NCBI GenBank assembly: GCA_903813345.2
Contig: CAIIXF020000007.1
Span: forward strand, 15,544,714-15,608,713
DNA: 64,000 bases
Origin: Owenia fusiformis
Taxonomy: Eukaryota > Annelida > Polychaeta > Sabellida > Oweniidae
Direction: 5' to 3'
Each line of letters starts with the position of its first letter. Position 1 is the first letter of the stretch. The notes below the pieces were generated by a model. The model was not told the origin of the DNA and did no database searches. It saw nothing but the letters and a program-made list of their open reading frames with translations. Made by a program: the position numbers and the translations under genes. This document shows positions 15,301-30,300 of the stretch, one piece after another.

Positions 15301-18300
15301 TTAAATTACTGTGAATAAAATGATATTTCAAACATGCTATATCTCAAACTATCCTGTTGGCTTTGAGGCTAGTAGTAAAAACATTAGGAAAGTGAGACAA
15401 TCGTTGAAGAAACTCTTATCAGAGAGCAAGAGGGATAGAGGGAATCATTTTCAAAACATATGTTGAAATACTAGTATAGTACCCTTCAGGGCTTGACCCT
15501 GAGAATATCTCAATGGATTCATGTCAAGAAATACACATGGTTTCCTATGTTAAGATTTAGGTTTATAATCCAGTTATTTTTGTATCCACCAACCTAAGAA
15601 TCTGATACTATTTTTGCAACTTTGCCACTTGTCTTGTTATTTTTGTATTCCCCTGAGATTTTTTATTCAACTTTGCCACTTGTCTTTGTAGAAGATAAAA
15701 GAGGTACATGGTAATTTCTAAAGTACATGTACTCTCATTGTTACGCTATTAAAGAGCCTTCATCTCATGCCTTTTCGGAAAGTAAAACATATTTATGTAT
15801 ACATGATGAACAGTATATTGAATATATTTAGAATTTACAAGATGTCCGGAATCAGATTATTTTTGTCATACCTTGAAAAGGTACAATATTGTCATTAAGT
15901 ATATGAGCAGCAGTATGTCACTTTTCTTGTCAGCACATTTAGTGACAAACTGCTTGATGGATTGATTTTCATCACTTTCTCATTTTGGAAAATGAGAACT
16001 TGTTAGTTTTTGGGCATGCTTGCTAAATGTTAAGTTGGCCACTTTAATGATTATTATGTGCAATATTGTTCACTGTGTGCCTTGTACTTGCATACATTTC
16101 ACTTTTCTGCAGGGGGAGGTTGATGGCAGACTGACAGAACAGGTTCTTACTACCAGCAAACACAAGCAACTGTACACAACAAGGACAGGCAAGGTAAGGA
16201 AACATTTCCTTTAGGAGAGCTATATGAAAGCCATATCATAAGAGTTCAGTGATCTCCCCAGCATTAAAGCAAGTGGGTGCAGCACCCACCTGGGATTTTG
16301 AAAATAGGCTTCACCCATCTGAAAATGAGAAAAAATCATGAAAAATTGGCATATTTTTATCAAAATTGGTCTAAATTGTGAAAATGAGAGTTTGCACCCA
16401 CCTGAGAAAAAATCCTAGGGAGATCACTGAGAATTGCTACCAACATTGCTCTAGCTGGGATAAGATAAATGGACCAGTATCAACACTATCTACAGTCTTT
16501 TAATCTTAGGAAATAACACAATCATGCATGATCTGTATCAAAATGGCAATGCCAGACATGTGGAATAATCTTTAGATAGAGCCCTGCTGGGTGCTAGTTG
16601 GATAGAATCATCCCTTGTGGAGGAGATAGCTTCAGAAAGACCTCACTCATGAAAGAAAAAGTTAATGAAATCAAAAGTAATACACACAATGGAACATGGA
16701 TTAAGATGATCGAATCAGGAGTAAATCTGACAGACAAAATTAAGATACTACTCAGTAACAGTTTGTTTATTGAGGTGTTGAATCGAATCATCTTCTTACC
16801 AGATGATCTGCTAAATGGTTAAATGAAGACCCCTGATGTGAAACATTTGAGAATGTGCCAGTAAAGTGTAACAATTCCTTCATCTTAGTTAGATATTCTA
16901 TTACTCTTCATTAGAGTTTCAATTCATGACCTACACTCATTAAATTCGAGATCATTCATTGATATACCCAATAAGCTTATTTTGTCACCATTTTGGATGG
17001 CGGTTGGTGTTCTGCGGGTCGGCTTCTGCAACAATAACAAATGGCAGGTGGTGACATTTGCATGGAAATGTCTTTTTCCATATAGTCATATATTGAGAAA
17101 GTCAAAATAATATTTATTTCACACTCAAAACTCACACTCAAAAATCAGCATCTAATATGAAAATCATTTGAAATAGTAAGAGGGTAGCATAGGTAACCCA
17201 TTGGATTACAGGGTATTAATCTCTCTGGCCTGATGTAGATACTGGTATTATATGTAACCATTACGCTTTTCAACATGGGACTTACTTTAAGAGTTCATAC
17301 TGACTGGAGATATTAGATAATCAATCTTGTAATAAAACACAAGCTAGAATTCAGTTTAGATTTATAAACTATGAAAGAGAACATTGCCCAGCTGTATCGG
17401 ATAAAACTACTGTGATATTAGTGTTGATTGAAAAAAACAAAGGATAATGTTAGATAAAAAGAAAACAATCCCCTGTTAACCTCTTGACTACCTGGAGTGA
17501 CGAGATTTCTTGTCACCTCAGAAATGACCTTGAAACCCAGAGTGACGAGAAAATCTGTCACAAAATTGTTCACTAGAATTGCTTTTATTTGAACAATTTT
17601 CATTCAATTTGCTCAAAAAAATACTAAAATGTGTAGAAATGATCTCTGCCATCTGATTCTAAGTTGAGCTCCTAAAGTTGTATAGGTATGTAATAAAATG
17701 TCAAAAGGTGGCAAAAAACGAAAAATTCTCTGGTTTCAATCGAATTTCTTACTGTCTCTCTTTAGAGAATGCGAGACTAATCTCATCTCTAAAAAATAAG
17801 TCCATGTATATCCATGCTGGGACTTAAATATTTGGAAAGATCAAATAGTATTATATACTTTATGAGGGATATGTATCAAATCTATCAATTCATAGAACCT
17901 TTAATTAGTGAGCTCCAGACAGCAGATATATCAGTGGGTAGCAGCATTAAATGAAACGTGATCCTTTAAAAACATGATAACTTGTTAATTGGACTAGTAC
18001 CCTTGTAATAAATTACTAGATGTATCAGGGATGATAAAAAACTTATTTGCATAATGTAAAAGTAGGTATATGTATAAGTATATACATGTAGTAGATAAAA
18101 TTGATATTTCCAAAACCAAGATCATAATATCTCAAGAATTCATGCTCATAAAATAAATAATGGACCTCCATTCCACTGGAATATTTCCAAATTAATAAGA
18201 TATCAAGTTAACATACCCATTTGAAAAGGATCTGTTATATGTTCATGAAATCAATATCATTAGATTATTCAGAAAATGTTTTAAAAAAGGTGTGTATTTA

Positions 18301-21300
18301 TCTAAATTGTTTTTTAAGCCTACAGAATGTAAGGTATGCTTTAATCTAGTGTGGATATGATCAGTATGATGATGTGATATAAGACAGTACGTATATAGGG
18401 GTTATGCACTGGGAGGTTTTGGATACAGGAAATATCCCAAGGGATATTCCATGTATCCAAACCAACCGTGCATAACTGGTGTATCTCATGCTTGAGTGGG
18501 TTTAGGGTAGATATAACCTTTTGCACCTTTTTCAGATGACAAGATATTTATATTGAACATTTTCGTAATATTCTTTTTGTTCAATACAATGAAATTGTAA
18601 CATTTAAACTTAAAACATTTTAATTTTAAAATTAAAAAATTAAAACTTTTGATATTTAAACTTTTTTAAACTTTTGAAAAATTCCCAGGAGTGGGATGGA
18701 TATATTATATCTGCCCGCATTTGGCCTTGAGCGGGACAAATACAATATATCCTGCCCGCTCCTCAGATACGATATATATTCCCGGGTCATATCTACCCCA
18801 AACCCACTCAAGTATGAGATACATCCCTGTATTTCCTAACATATTAGAATCAAAGACCAGAGAAGGGGTAACATTTGAATAAAACAATCACATGCAAATC
18901 AAATAAAAGATATCAACCAATTCATAAAAAAACATAAATCGAAACCAGGTTGTACAATTTATAAATAAAACATTTGTGTGAATTAAGAGTCAATCGCCTC
19001 AAATTCAAATCAAAATTATTCTAATAATTAGACTAATTCCTGTGAAATGTAGACAATATAACATTGTAACAATATTTGGAGTGTAGAAAAAGACAAAAGT
19101 ATGGTAGTGATTTACTTCGAATCTTTTCATCAAGTATGCCAATTTTTCCTGATTTTCCAATTTTCAAATGTGTGTACAAATAGATTCTCAATTGCATTCT
19201 CGTATTTTCAAATCTCAAGTAGGTGCAACACCAACTTGCTTTAATGCTGGGGAGATCACAATATGATGGTCTTGAAGCCCATAGGCTTGCTGCACTACCT
19301 TAGTAGATGAAACTCTCTTTTACAGGAGAGAAAAACAAATAAATAGGCCATCTTATGGTATAAAATCCCCTTTTCAATATTAGCATTGATTTGACTAGTT
19401 CTAAGACTGAGAAGATATTTCGGCCAAGTGTGTCTGTTCTCACTTACTATCTGGCTAGAATGCAGTTCCTGATCTACTGACGTCATACCCTCTACAAGAC
19501 TGATTGACATGCCTGACACTCTTTACACAATTGATAAACTCTGAACTCAGAGAACCAATCAGTACCTGTCATTATTCAGAATTATGGATCGAATTTATAA
19601 AGCTAAACATATAAGAAGCATACATGTATATCCATAGTGCCCATTGATTGATCAAATCCCAGAGTGTAAAGTTGTCACTCCCAGTCAGAGGTTAGTGTAC
19701 TACTAGCCAGTGGTATTAGGGTAATGACGTTAGAAACCTCTCTCCATATATTGTGCTATACTTCTATATACTTCACTAATTACCCTCTGCTGTCCACTAA
19801 TCAACCTAATGATGCAATAATATTAACTTAATCTGGAAATAATGAAACATTTTGCACTTGGAACACTTGGGGAACATTATGGGTTTTGAACTTAGTATAA
19901 GTATCAAGTTCAATATATTCAAATATAACTTCACATTTTGAGATATATTCAAATAATAGTTTTCTGATGTTTAATGAATATCATCTATGGATACTCGATA
20001 AATAAGGGACAAGATAATTTTAGTATGTGTTTTAACTGATTTGAGATGTGATTCAAAGGTACAGTATCTGACAAACATCATTCTTTCTTTAGTCAGCCTT
20101 TGATTAAACACAACCTTCTAATTGTCAGAATAATTCAAAATTCAAAAATTAAATAAAGTTGAACAACATTTCTTATGTGTTTCTAAATATTTACTTATAG
20201 TAAAATACCTGAGACAGAAATTAATAATAGAATCAAAAAATATGTTATATGGTTGAAAATAAATACAGGAAAGGCTTCTACATGTAGGTAGGTATACCTG
20301 CAGGATATCCACTCAGTATCTAATATCAGGTAAATGCAAAAACTGAAAATGTTTATGGTTGTGGCAGGAATATTTTGATCCTAGAATATCTAATTGAGCC
20401 ATGCTGTGTCTGAATCTGGTGGCTATTTTTGTCTCACTTTTACCCTGTGCACAATGGCCAGAATATCCCCCTCTTACTAGGAACAATCATTTCTGATTCG
20501 GTGTTTAACCAGCCAGAGATCACCATAAAGCCATGCTAATATGGGTACATATGTACAGAACTATATTTTATGGACAACACACTGATAAGTCATCAAGTTC
20601 AAAGGTTTATCAGTAATATAAAGAGGGTGATTATGCTTATTGCTCTTTCAAAGGGTAGTCTCACCTCACCTTCATTGGAATATTCTACATGTCTGCCAGC
20701 CTCTACAGGGTAAATATCTTTTACCATGATATCAAATTAATTAATTTTAATGAAGTCTGGCAAAATGAAACAAACAAATAGGTTTCTGTTCAGTAGAGGT
20801 GTTAAACTGGAAAAAAAATTATTCAAAAATGTAAAAAAGGTAATTATGATGTGCTTGAATAACAGGATGCATAAATCAGAAGTGAAAAGCCCAAAGAGAC
20901 AGTATATCCAAAGAATGCTAATCATTAGAGCAAGCCAAAGCAGTTCTAATAAAACCATACTAGTATTTGAAAATGAAAGATATAAGTATTAACTGTATTT
21001 GTTGATTTCTATTCTTCTATGTCATGGTTGATATGCCTGAAAAGGATATCAAAGATAAAGCCTCTCACCTTTGGAGTGTTATCACTTATGAAAACAAAAA
21101 AAAACGCATCCAACAACAAACAAGCTGAGATAATACACCAAATCCGCAAAACAAAAAGAATTATTTAATTTTCCATCCCAGAAAATATGCCAAACAGATA
21201 AAATGTCAGGAAAATATATATATTTCTTATATAATTCTTATTATAGACATATTGTGCTATATGAAGCAAATTGTTCAAGTTTCAAAATCACACTAAATAA

Positions 21301-24300
21301 AGAGATGGTAAAGAATTGATCTCTGTAATTCCTTTATTGGTCATCAACATTTTCAAGAAAACTGTATGGGCCAGAGCAAAAGTAAGCTCTATATAATTAT
21401 CTCATGGCTTTCTCAAGAGAAACTAATAGAAGGTCATAATAGGCATAGCCAGGGGGGTACACCCCCCCCCCAATAACCCATAAAATAAAACCATGAAAAG
21501 AAAAAGAAAAGAGCTTATTTGCATCAATTTTTTGTAAAATTCAAAATAAATCTCATTTTTGGCTTGTTTATGCCACAATCGCACAACCGAACGCACCCTC
21601 TGACTGAAAGCTGGCTATGCCGCTTGCCATGATTTCTCATATTGGTTTCAGTATGATAGTGGAGGCTATGACTTGTGTGGATCTTTGAAGAATAACCTTC
21701 AATAATACAAAGTCTTTCAAGGGAATGATGCTTATATATGGCTATCTTCGTCACTTTACTCTTTTGATTTAGCTTGATGTAAGGCTGCTTGAAATGTTGC
21801 TTGAGACTATGTAAATATATCCCAAGACGAGCACACTCTTGCTTAAAAGGCCATTTCTTGTAAAAAGTAAGATAGTGAGCACTGAATCTGTGAGAATGTG
21901 TGTGAATGAAAGCATATGCAAGTATGGACAGTAATAGAAGCACTTGACCAGTTTGTTTGCCATATCAGTAGAGGTCGAGTTCTCCTTGATCTTGCAAGAG
22001 GTAACATTTCAACAGTATCAGAGACAAACTTATCATATGAACACCTTGCCACCTTATCATGTAAAGACCCTTTCATTGGAAGACCTTATCATTTGAACAC
22101 CTACCACCTTATCATGTAAAGACCATTTCATTGGAAGACCTTATCATTTGAACACCTTGCCACCTTATCATGTAAAGACCCTATCATTGGAAGACCTTAT
22201 CATTTGAACACCTTAACACCTTATCATGTAAAGACCCTATCATTGGAAGACCTTATTATTTGAACACCTTACCACCTTATCATGTAAAGACCCTATTATT
22301 GGAAGACCTTATCATTTGAACACCTTACCACCTTATCATGTACAGACCCTCTCATTGGAAGGCCTTGTCATTTGAACACCTTACCACCTTATCATGTAAA
22401 GACCCTATCATTGGAAGACCTTATCATTTGAACACCTTACCACCTTATCATGTAAAGACCCTCTCATTGGAAGGCCTTGTCATTTGAACACCTTACCACC
22501 TTATCATGTAAAGACCCTCTCATTGGAAGGCCTTGTCATTTGAACACCTTACCACCTAATCATGTAAAGACCATCTCATTGGAAGACCTTATCATTTGAA
22601 CACCTTACCACCTTATCATGTAAAGACCATCTCATTGGAAGACCTTATCATTTGAACACCTTATCATGTAAAGACCATATCATTGGAAGACCTTATCATT
22701 TGAACACCTTATCATGTAAAGACTTAATCATTGGAAGACCTTATCATTTGAACACCTTACCAGTGGTAAGTTACCACCTTATCATATAAAGACCCTATCA
22801 TTGGAAGACCTTATCATTTGAACACCTTACCACCTTATCATGTAAAGACCCTATCATTGGAAGACCTTATCATTTGAACACCTTGCCACCTTATCATGTA
22901 AAGACCCTATCATTGGAAGACCTTATCATTTGAACACCTTAACACCTTATCATGTAAAGACCCTATTATTGGAAGACCTTATCATTTGAACACCTTGCCA
23001 CCTTATCATGTAAAGACCCTATCATTGGAAGACCTTATCATTTGAACACCTTAACACCTTATCATGTAAAGACCCTATCATTGGAAGACCTTATCATTTG
23101 AACACCTTGCCACTCATCATGTAAAGACCCTATCATTGGAAGACATTATCATTTGAACACCTTAACACATTATCATGTAAAGACCCTATCATTGGAAGAC
23201 TTTATCATTTGAACACCTTAACACCTTATCATGTAAAGACCCTATCATTGGAAGACCTTATCATTTGAACACCTTACCACCTTATCATGTAAAGAGCCTA
23301 TCATTGGAAGACCTTATCATTTGAACACTTTACCACCGTATCATGTAAAGACCCTATTATTGGAAGACCTTGTCATTTGAACACCTTATCACCTTATCAT
23401 GTAAAGACCCTATAATTGGAAGACCTTATCATTTGAACACCTTATCATGTAACACACCCGGGAATTTCGCGTCATAATTATTCCTCCCCTAGAGGCGCTA
23501 TGAGCGGGCGGCCATTTTGCCGGTCAATTCGGGTCAAATATTGTCCAACTTTACACACGATTTTCTAGTAGTTGATGCTGCCCTTTAACGTATCCAATGA
23601 TTTGTATATAAAGCTTACATGTATCTGAATTAATATATTTTTATCCTGTGCAGTTCAAACAATTCGTTTTCTTCCAACTCTATTATGGAATTACATCATA
23701 TTTTTTTCGAAAATCGGCGGTAAAACTTGACACTGGTTAGCTATTTTTTCTCTAATTGTAATTTGAATTTTAAAATTCCGCCTCGGACAAGACACAATTT
23801 GTATATTTAGCTCAAACGTGTTTCAAATTTGATAAAGATTCATCCATAAATGAAGAAATGCCACCGGCGCAAAAATGTTGTGTTTTTATCAAATCTTTGC
23901 TGACGATGCGGTTTCTAGTTTACGAAGAAATTGCCCCTCCATAGTGAAGCCGTAACTTTACTAATATTGAACCTATAAACTTGAAATAAACAGGATTAAA
24001 ATAAGCAATTCTTTAGAAACACGATGATATGTATCATGCCTATTTAACAATATATATTATGAAAGAAAATCATAGTTTAAAACACCTATCTGAATAGAAA
24101 ATTTCATTGCAAACATGAAAAAATGACGGGTTGTACTTATACGTCCGCGCGATGTTTATACACGTTGCATAGGACGTTGCTATGCACAACAGCGCACCAA
24201 GCGGAGGAATAATTATGACGCGAAATTCCCGTGTGTGAAAGACCATATCATTGGAAGACCTTATCATTTGAACACCTCACCGCCTTATCATGTAAAGACC

Positions 24301-27300
24301 CTATTATTGGAAGACCTTATCATTTGAACACCTTGCCACCTTATCATGTAAAGACCATATCATTGGAAGACCTTATCATTTGAACACCTTTTAAAACACC
24401 TTATCATATAAAGACCCTATTGCTGGAAGACTCTGTCATTGGAAGGCCTTATCACATGAAGACCTTCTCAGTTGAACACCTTTGACTATACATGTATTAC
24501 CATTTATTTATTTATTTCATTTTTTAATCATTACGTATTTTCAAAATTAACTTTTCTAATCATGGGGTTGATAGTTTAGTCCATTGGTTTGTTACAAAAT
24601 AAACAGTTGTGTTTATTTAGACTGAAAAGATTACTTTATGCATCACTTAGGGCCTGGTTGTAATCCAAACCTGGCTCTGCAGGTACCATCAGACAAATTG
24701 CATCAAATGTTGTCTTTGTACCCTCCAGTTACCATGGTAACCAGAGGGTGGCAATTATTGTAGATCACTATTGAAAGCTTTATGAGAAAACATCAAGATA
24801 AACTTGGGTAACTTATCTTAACTTTGGGAACCATGGTGAACTTGAATTAATTTCATATACACCCAATTCCAGTGTTATGTGGAGAATTCCATTATTTTTT
24901 ATAGGGAGGTTGTAACTAAAGGTTAACGTGGTTTAATGTAATCAACAAATTGTATTGTTGATAAATATGGTAGATGGTAGTAGATGAAGGGACCTCGTCC
25001 TATTTACTTTTCTCTCTTTGCAAATCTTTCCAAAAAAAACAAAGACATATTCTCGATTTGACTTAGAATGTTAAGGGCCTAAACAATGATATTACAGATC
25101 ATTCTTTCCAGGATCATATGCATGATCAAAGAGGTTTGAGATCTAATCAGCTGATTGTATCTTTATTCCATGTCTTGACTGCTTCATAAATTGTGTACAA
25201 ATGTTTCATGTTTGCAGGTTCTGTAAACATGAGTGCCTTAACATCTATTTTGTGATAATATGTTATCCTTATTCTTAAAGTCTAAACTGGTTCTTTGCCT
25301 GTGGTTATCTTGAAATCATAATTCATTAAGTTTATCTTAATGGTGTTAATTACATGCCAACTTCAGAATGTAGGCCTCTGTGGCAATATGGAGCAGTTAT
25401 TATATAAATTTATAGAATCCTTAAATATTGTGTTAGGGGGTCAGAATACCCTTTATACATAAGCTGTCGACACCAACCTCTGAGAAAGACAGTTGATTTT
25501 ATAGTTTTGATACTGTAATTTTCACTGGCTTTTATGGAAGGTTGAATGTGAAATGAATTTTGCTACTTAACCAAAAAGTTGAAAATTGAGTAACTAATGT
25601 TTTCATAATCGTCATCATATGAAAACATTTTAAGTGTCATTCTGCCAGACCTACCTTAATGATTTTACTCATATTTTGATTTCCAACTGATACATCTCCA
25701 TTTTCTAATCAAATGATACTATAACATAACATTGAGACATACTTCTTATATTGTAATATACACATATTACAAATATATTTTTAAAGGAAGATATTTTTAA
25801 CCTCTTGATTCCTAAAATCAGTTGACACTAGAGAATTTTTCATATTTGCCAACTTTTGCCATTTTACTACATATACATACAACAGGTGATGCTTAATATA
25901 GTGAAATTAGTCAGCAGATATCAATTCTACACATTTTCTAACGTTTTGTGTAATTTGGATGAAATTTGTGAGCAATTTTCGTGAAGAAATTGTGACCCTA
26001 GGTTACAAGGTCATCTCTTAGGTGACGAGATACTTCGTCACTCTGGGTAGAAAGACTCTCTTCTGTGATTCATTGAATACTAATATTCTCAAAGATCATG
26101 GCCAACATCAAAGAACATATGCACTCTGCATTTCCTTGAGAGATAGAACATATTCATTTGACATTCATCTCTCTTTATGTTATCATTGGACATGAGAGCT
26201 TCAAGTGAAATCCAGGTTACATGCATGATCATTACCAACACTTACATACACATATATTTTGTTAAGGTAGGGAGAGTTAAATGTTGAAATGTATTTCTTT
26301 GCAGTAAATTGTATCCACAAAGAGATTCAGTGGTTGGCGTTAAGTATCTGTAACAAATGGCTAGTGGTTACTTTTCGCATGTCAATGCCTTGTTATTGAA
26401 AATGATATGTGCATGCAAGGGAAACCTTTCATGAGTTCTAGGATAAGTGCTATGAATGATATAATATACATGTACAGGGTGGTCCAAAAAAAATTGGAAC
26501 ATTTGTTAATTGAACGCAAAACCTTTATTTTTCTTCTAGAATGTACCAAACTTTTACTGAGCATAGTTCAGTCACTTATTTATCTGATGTAAAGTTTATA
26601 GGTGAAAACCTCAAAGTTAATGCATTAAACTAGTCAATATTTGATATGACCCCTCTTCTCCTGACTTACAAGTTGAAGCCTGGGGCTCAGATTTGTAAAT
26701 ATTCAATTAGTTTGCTGTTCGTTTGTTTTGTTCAAGCCATCTCAATTAAAAATTTCAGCTTGATCAAACTTCCTATTTGTTTGCCTTGGAAGATCAAATC
26801 TAGTAACATATTTAACATTTTTTACCCAAATTCATGAGTATCAAGCATATTTTGATGGCTATTGTTGGGTGTATTACTGATTGAATATTCTCCAGAAAGA
26901 GGCCAGGGCAGTCTGATTTGACTGGTAAATGAAGCCCCCGCCCCTTAATTGTTCTGATATGAATGATATCCATTGGATATATCAATATGTCTATCAAAAT
27001 CATAGAGAGAACACAAATGGTATATTATTAGACTCCAGATTGAAAATCTGGAGTCTATTGTTTTTGCCTGTTTTCTTATTATTATTATTCTTTTTTCTTC
27101 CTCCTTGCCAAATTTCTCGTCAACTATAACAGCTTACTTAATCCAACTTACATGGTTAACTTAAGACTGTATCCGGCTTTCTGGGAAATTAGGTCAAATT
27201 TTTATCTAGGTCAAAGGTCAAGAACTAGGTCAAATCCAGTACTTTGTCACTTTTTCCCATTATCTCAATCGTCCTTCAATATTTTTGATCCTGGTTTTTT

Positions 27301-30300
27301 TCATTGTGTTCCTCATAAAAAAGTAGAAAACCTAGGGTCGATTTAGTTTTTTGGTATCTCAAACCGATTTCGAGATATCAGTGTCCGAAAACGAGGTCCA
27401 AAAAATATTTCTCCGAATCCAATGTCCAGGATATCAGTCTTATAGGAAATTTTCTCAGGATTCCGAATCTGAAAACAAAATTTCGATTTGACTTCCGGTT
27501 CAGAAGTTATGGCGTTTTGAAAATTCAAAAATCGCTAAATTTGGTACCCCATGTTAATTCAATGGGAAAAAATATTTTTTTGAAGTGTAAAATACGAGAT
27601 ATAGACTTAGCACAGCTAAACATAATGGAAGCCCATAAAAGAAAGGGACCACAAGACCTTGTTTTCATAAAAATTTGGACACCAAAATGCCTAGGTCAAA
27701 ATCTAGGTCAAATTCAAAGTTTTTTTTTATTTTTGCGATTCTGACACTACATATTAATTATATTCTTCGAAATTTTGTATACATGTAGCCAAGAGTGTGC
27801 CAATAGTGTTAGCCTTTTGCCGTCAGAAAGTATTTTGACCCACTTTTGAGATATGGTGTCCGAAAAGTAGGTCAAACTAAAAAGTTCTCCAAATTTAACG
27901 TATGAGTTATGAATTAAGGGTAGCATTTTCTCAGGAATCCAAATCTGCAAACCAAATTTCAATCCGACTGCCGGTTCGGAAGTTATGTCGTTTTGAAAGC
28001 TCAAAAATCGCTAAATTTGGTGCCCCATGTTATGGCAATGGGAAAAAAGATTTCTTTGAAGTGTAAAATACGAGATAAAGACTGAGTACAGCTTCACATA
28101 ATGAAAGCCTATAAAAGAAAGGGACCTCAAAAGCTAGCTAGCTTCACAATTTGGTCACCAAAATGCCTGGGTCAAAATCTAGGTCAAATTTATAGTTTTA
28201 ACTTATTTTTGCGATTCTGACACTACACTTTAATTATTTGCTTCAAAATTTTGTATACAGGTAGCAAAGAGTGTGCTAATAGTGTTAGCCTTTTGCCGTC
28301 AGAAAGTATTTTGACCCACTTTTGAGATATAGTGTCCGAAAAGTAGGTCAACATGAAAGTTTCTCCAAATTTAACGTATGAGTTATGAATTAAGGGTAGA
28401 ATTTTCTCAGGAATCCGAATCTGCAAATCAAATTTCAATCCGACACCTGGTTTGGAAGTAATGGCGTTTTGAAAAATTAAAAAATTGGTATTTTGATATC
28501 CCATGTTATGTCAATTATCTTTGTCACTATTCGGCATTATTCCTTTATCTTTTTTTCAGCATGTAGCTTAAAGACAGTCCTTTCATTATTGTAACTGTCT
28601 TTTTTGATTACTCTTACCGATTTTGAGGAATGGCGTCCGGAAAGTAGGTCAACATAAAAAGTTCTCAAAATTTAATGTATGAGTTATGACACAAACGTAG
28701 AATTTTCTCAGAAATTCGAATCTGCAAACCAAATTTCGACCCAAATTCTGGTTAGATAGTTATAGCTGTTTGAAGTCTCGAAAAGTCGATATTATGATAT
28801 CCCCATGTTAAGCCAATGTAGACGAAGATAAGCTACTTAAGAGTTGTCTAAATGTCTGTATTCTGGATGACTCAGCTTATTCTGAATGGCTCAGCTTACA
28901 GTATTTTGGATGACTCAGCTTAAAAAAAGTTTTAAATCTGGAGTCTTAAATTGAACTTGTTCAATTTACATGTCTAGTTATATTATACACTGTATGTGTG
29001 CTTAGCATTGGTTTTTAATGTGAATAACTGGCCATGGTCAGTTTTGCCTTTACTGAAAAGTGGGAACAATTCTTTTGACACTTGAGTAGCTGTGAGGGTT
29101 ATGCAATCACTCACCTCTGACATGTTCCTTTTTTCCCTACTCTTAAATGAAAATGATCATTTTGGGTATTGTTTAAGTTTAAGTTAACACAATATTTTTC
29201 TGGCAAACCCCAGATGTAAATATTCTTTGTCAACTGAATATGATTTTATAAAATATTTATAGCAATTAACATGTGCATTAAAGCTTTGAAATAAATAATA
29301 CTTGAAAAAGTAGCCGCGGAATTGACAAGTGTATATTTAAGAAAAGGGGGTCCTATCAAACATTGACTAGTTTAATGCATTAACTTTGTGGTTTTCACCT
29401 ATAAACTTTACATCAGATAAATAAGTGATTGAACTATGCTCAGTAAAAGTTTGGTACATTTTAGAAGAAAAATAAAGGTTATGCGTTCAATTAACAAATG
29501 TTCCAATTTTTTTTGGACCACCCTGTATATATAGGCCAATGGGTGTTTGCCTACTGGATTATCTTATCATATATTCCATGTTTACAAATCCTATAGACAT
29601 TAGCTAATTGAATTAATCACAGACAGACATGTAAGGATTAGATACACTAAGTTTGTATTTCCAGGACTTCTATCAATAACATACGCTTTGAGAATTTTTA
29701 CAAAACTCTGAAGACGTTACGGTATGGATTGATGGGTTATTTGGCTATCACATTTTGAATTGTATGTTTTATAGGAATTGTAATTTGATTATTTTAATAA
29801 AGATTTTTGATATTGTTTTATTCAATTAAATTTTGATATATTTTCAAGTTTATATCGTTTGTTGGGATTCTTTTATTTTAAGTTGTCATTGTGTTTTTGA
29901 GTTCAGAAGAGTACAATTATTGTCACATCAAAATCCATTTTATTTTAATACATTAATTGACTGGACACTACAACCAATGGCATTATACATGTAGCTACAT
30001 CACATGTATCATTGCAGTGGTATCTTGTAAAGTTTCAGGTACTTATCTGACAACATATTGGAGAAACATTTCCTGGTTTGTAATACAGTATATAATCTTA
30101 CTATAGATTGTAAACATGATAGATATGTATGTTTGGGAGACACATACAAGCAGAATCAGTTCATTTGTAATCAACAAGATATGTTAACATCATTATGCTG
30201 TACCTATACATTTTATTTAGGCCAAAAGACTCGTTCCATTGTTTCCAATCAAGGTGGACAATTTGCTGGTTTAAAAATGGGATTCTCTATTATGAAATAA

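Noticed and set aside
21524-21943. Minus-strand frame of 139 codons
   Set aside because: Overlaps a foldback MITE and low-complexity sequence, no domain-like pattern, no splice or start support.
22028-24483. Regular repeats with apparent spacers, CRISPR-like at first sight
   Set aside because: The units are contiguous with no unique spacers, and the genome is a eukaryote; it is a satellite array.
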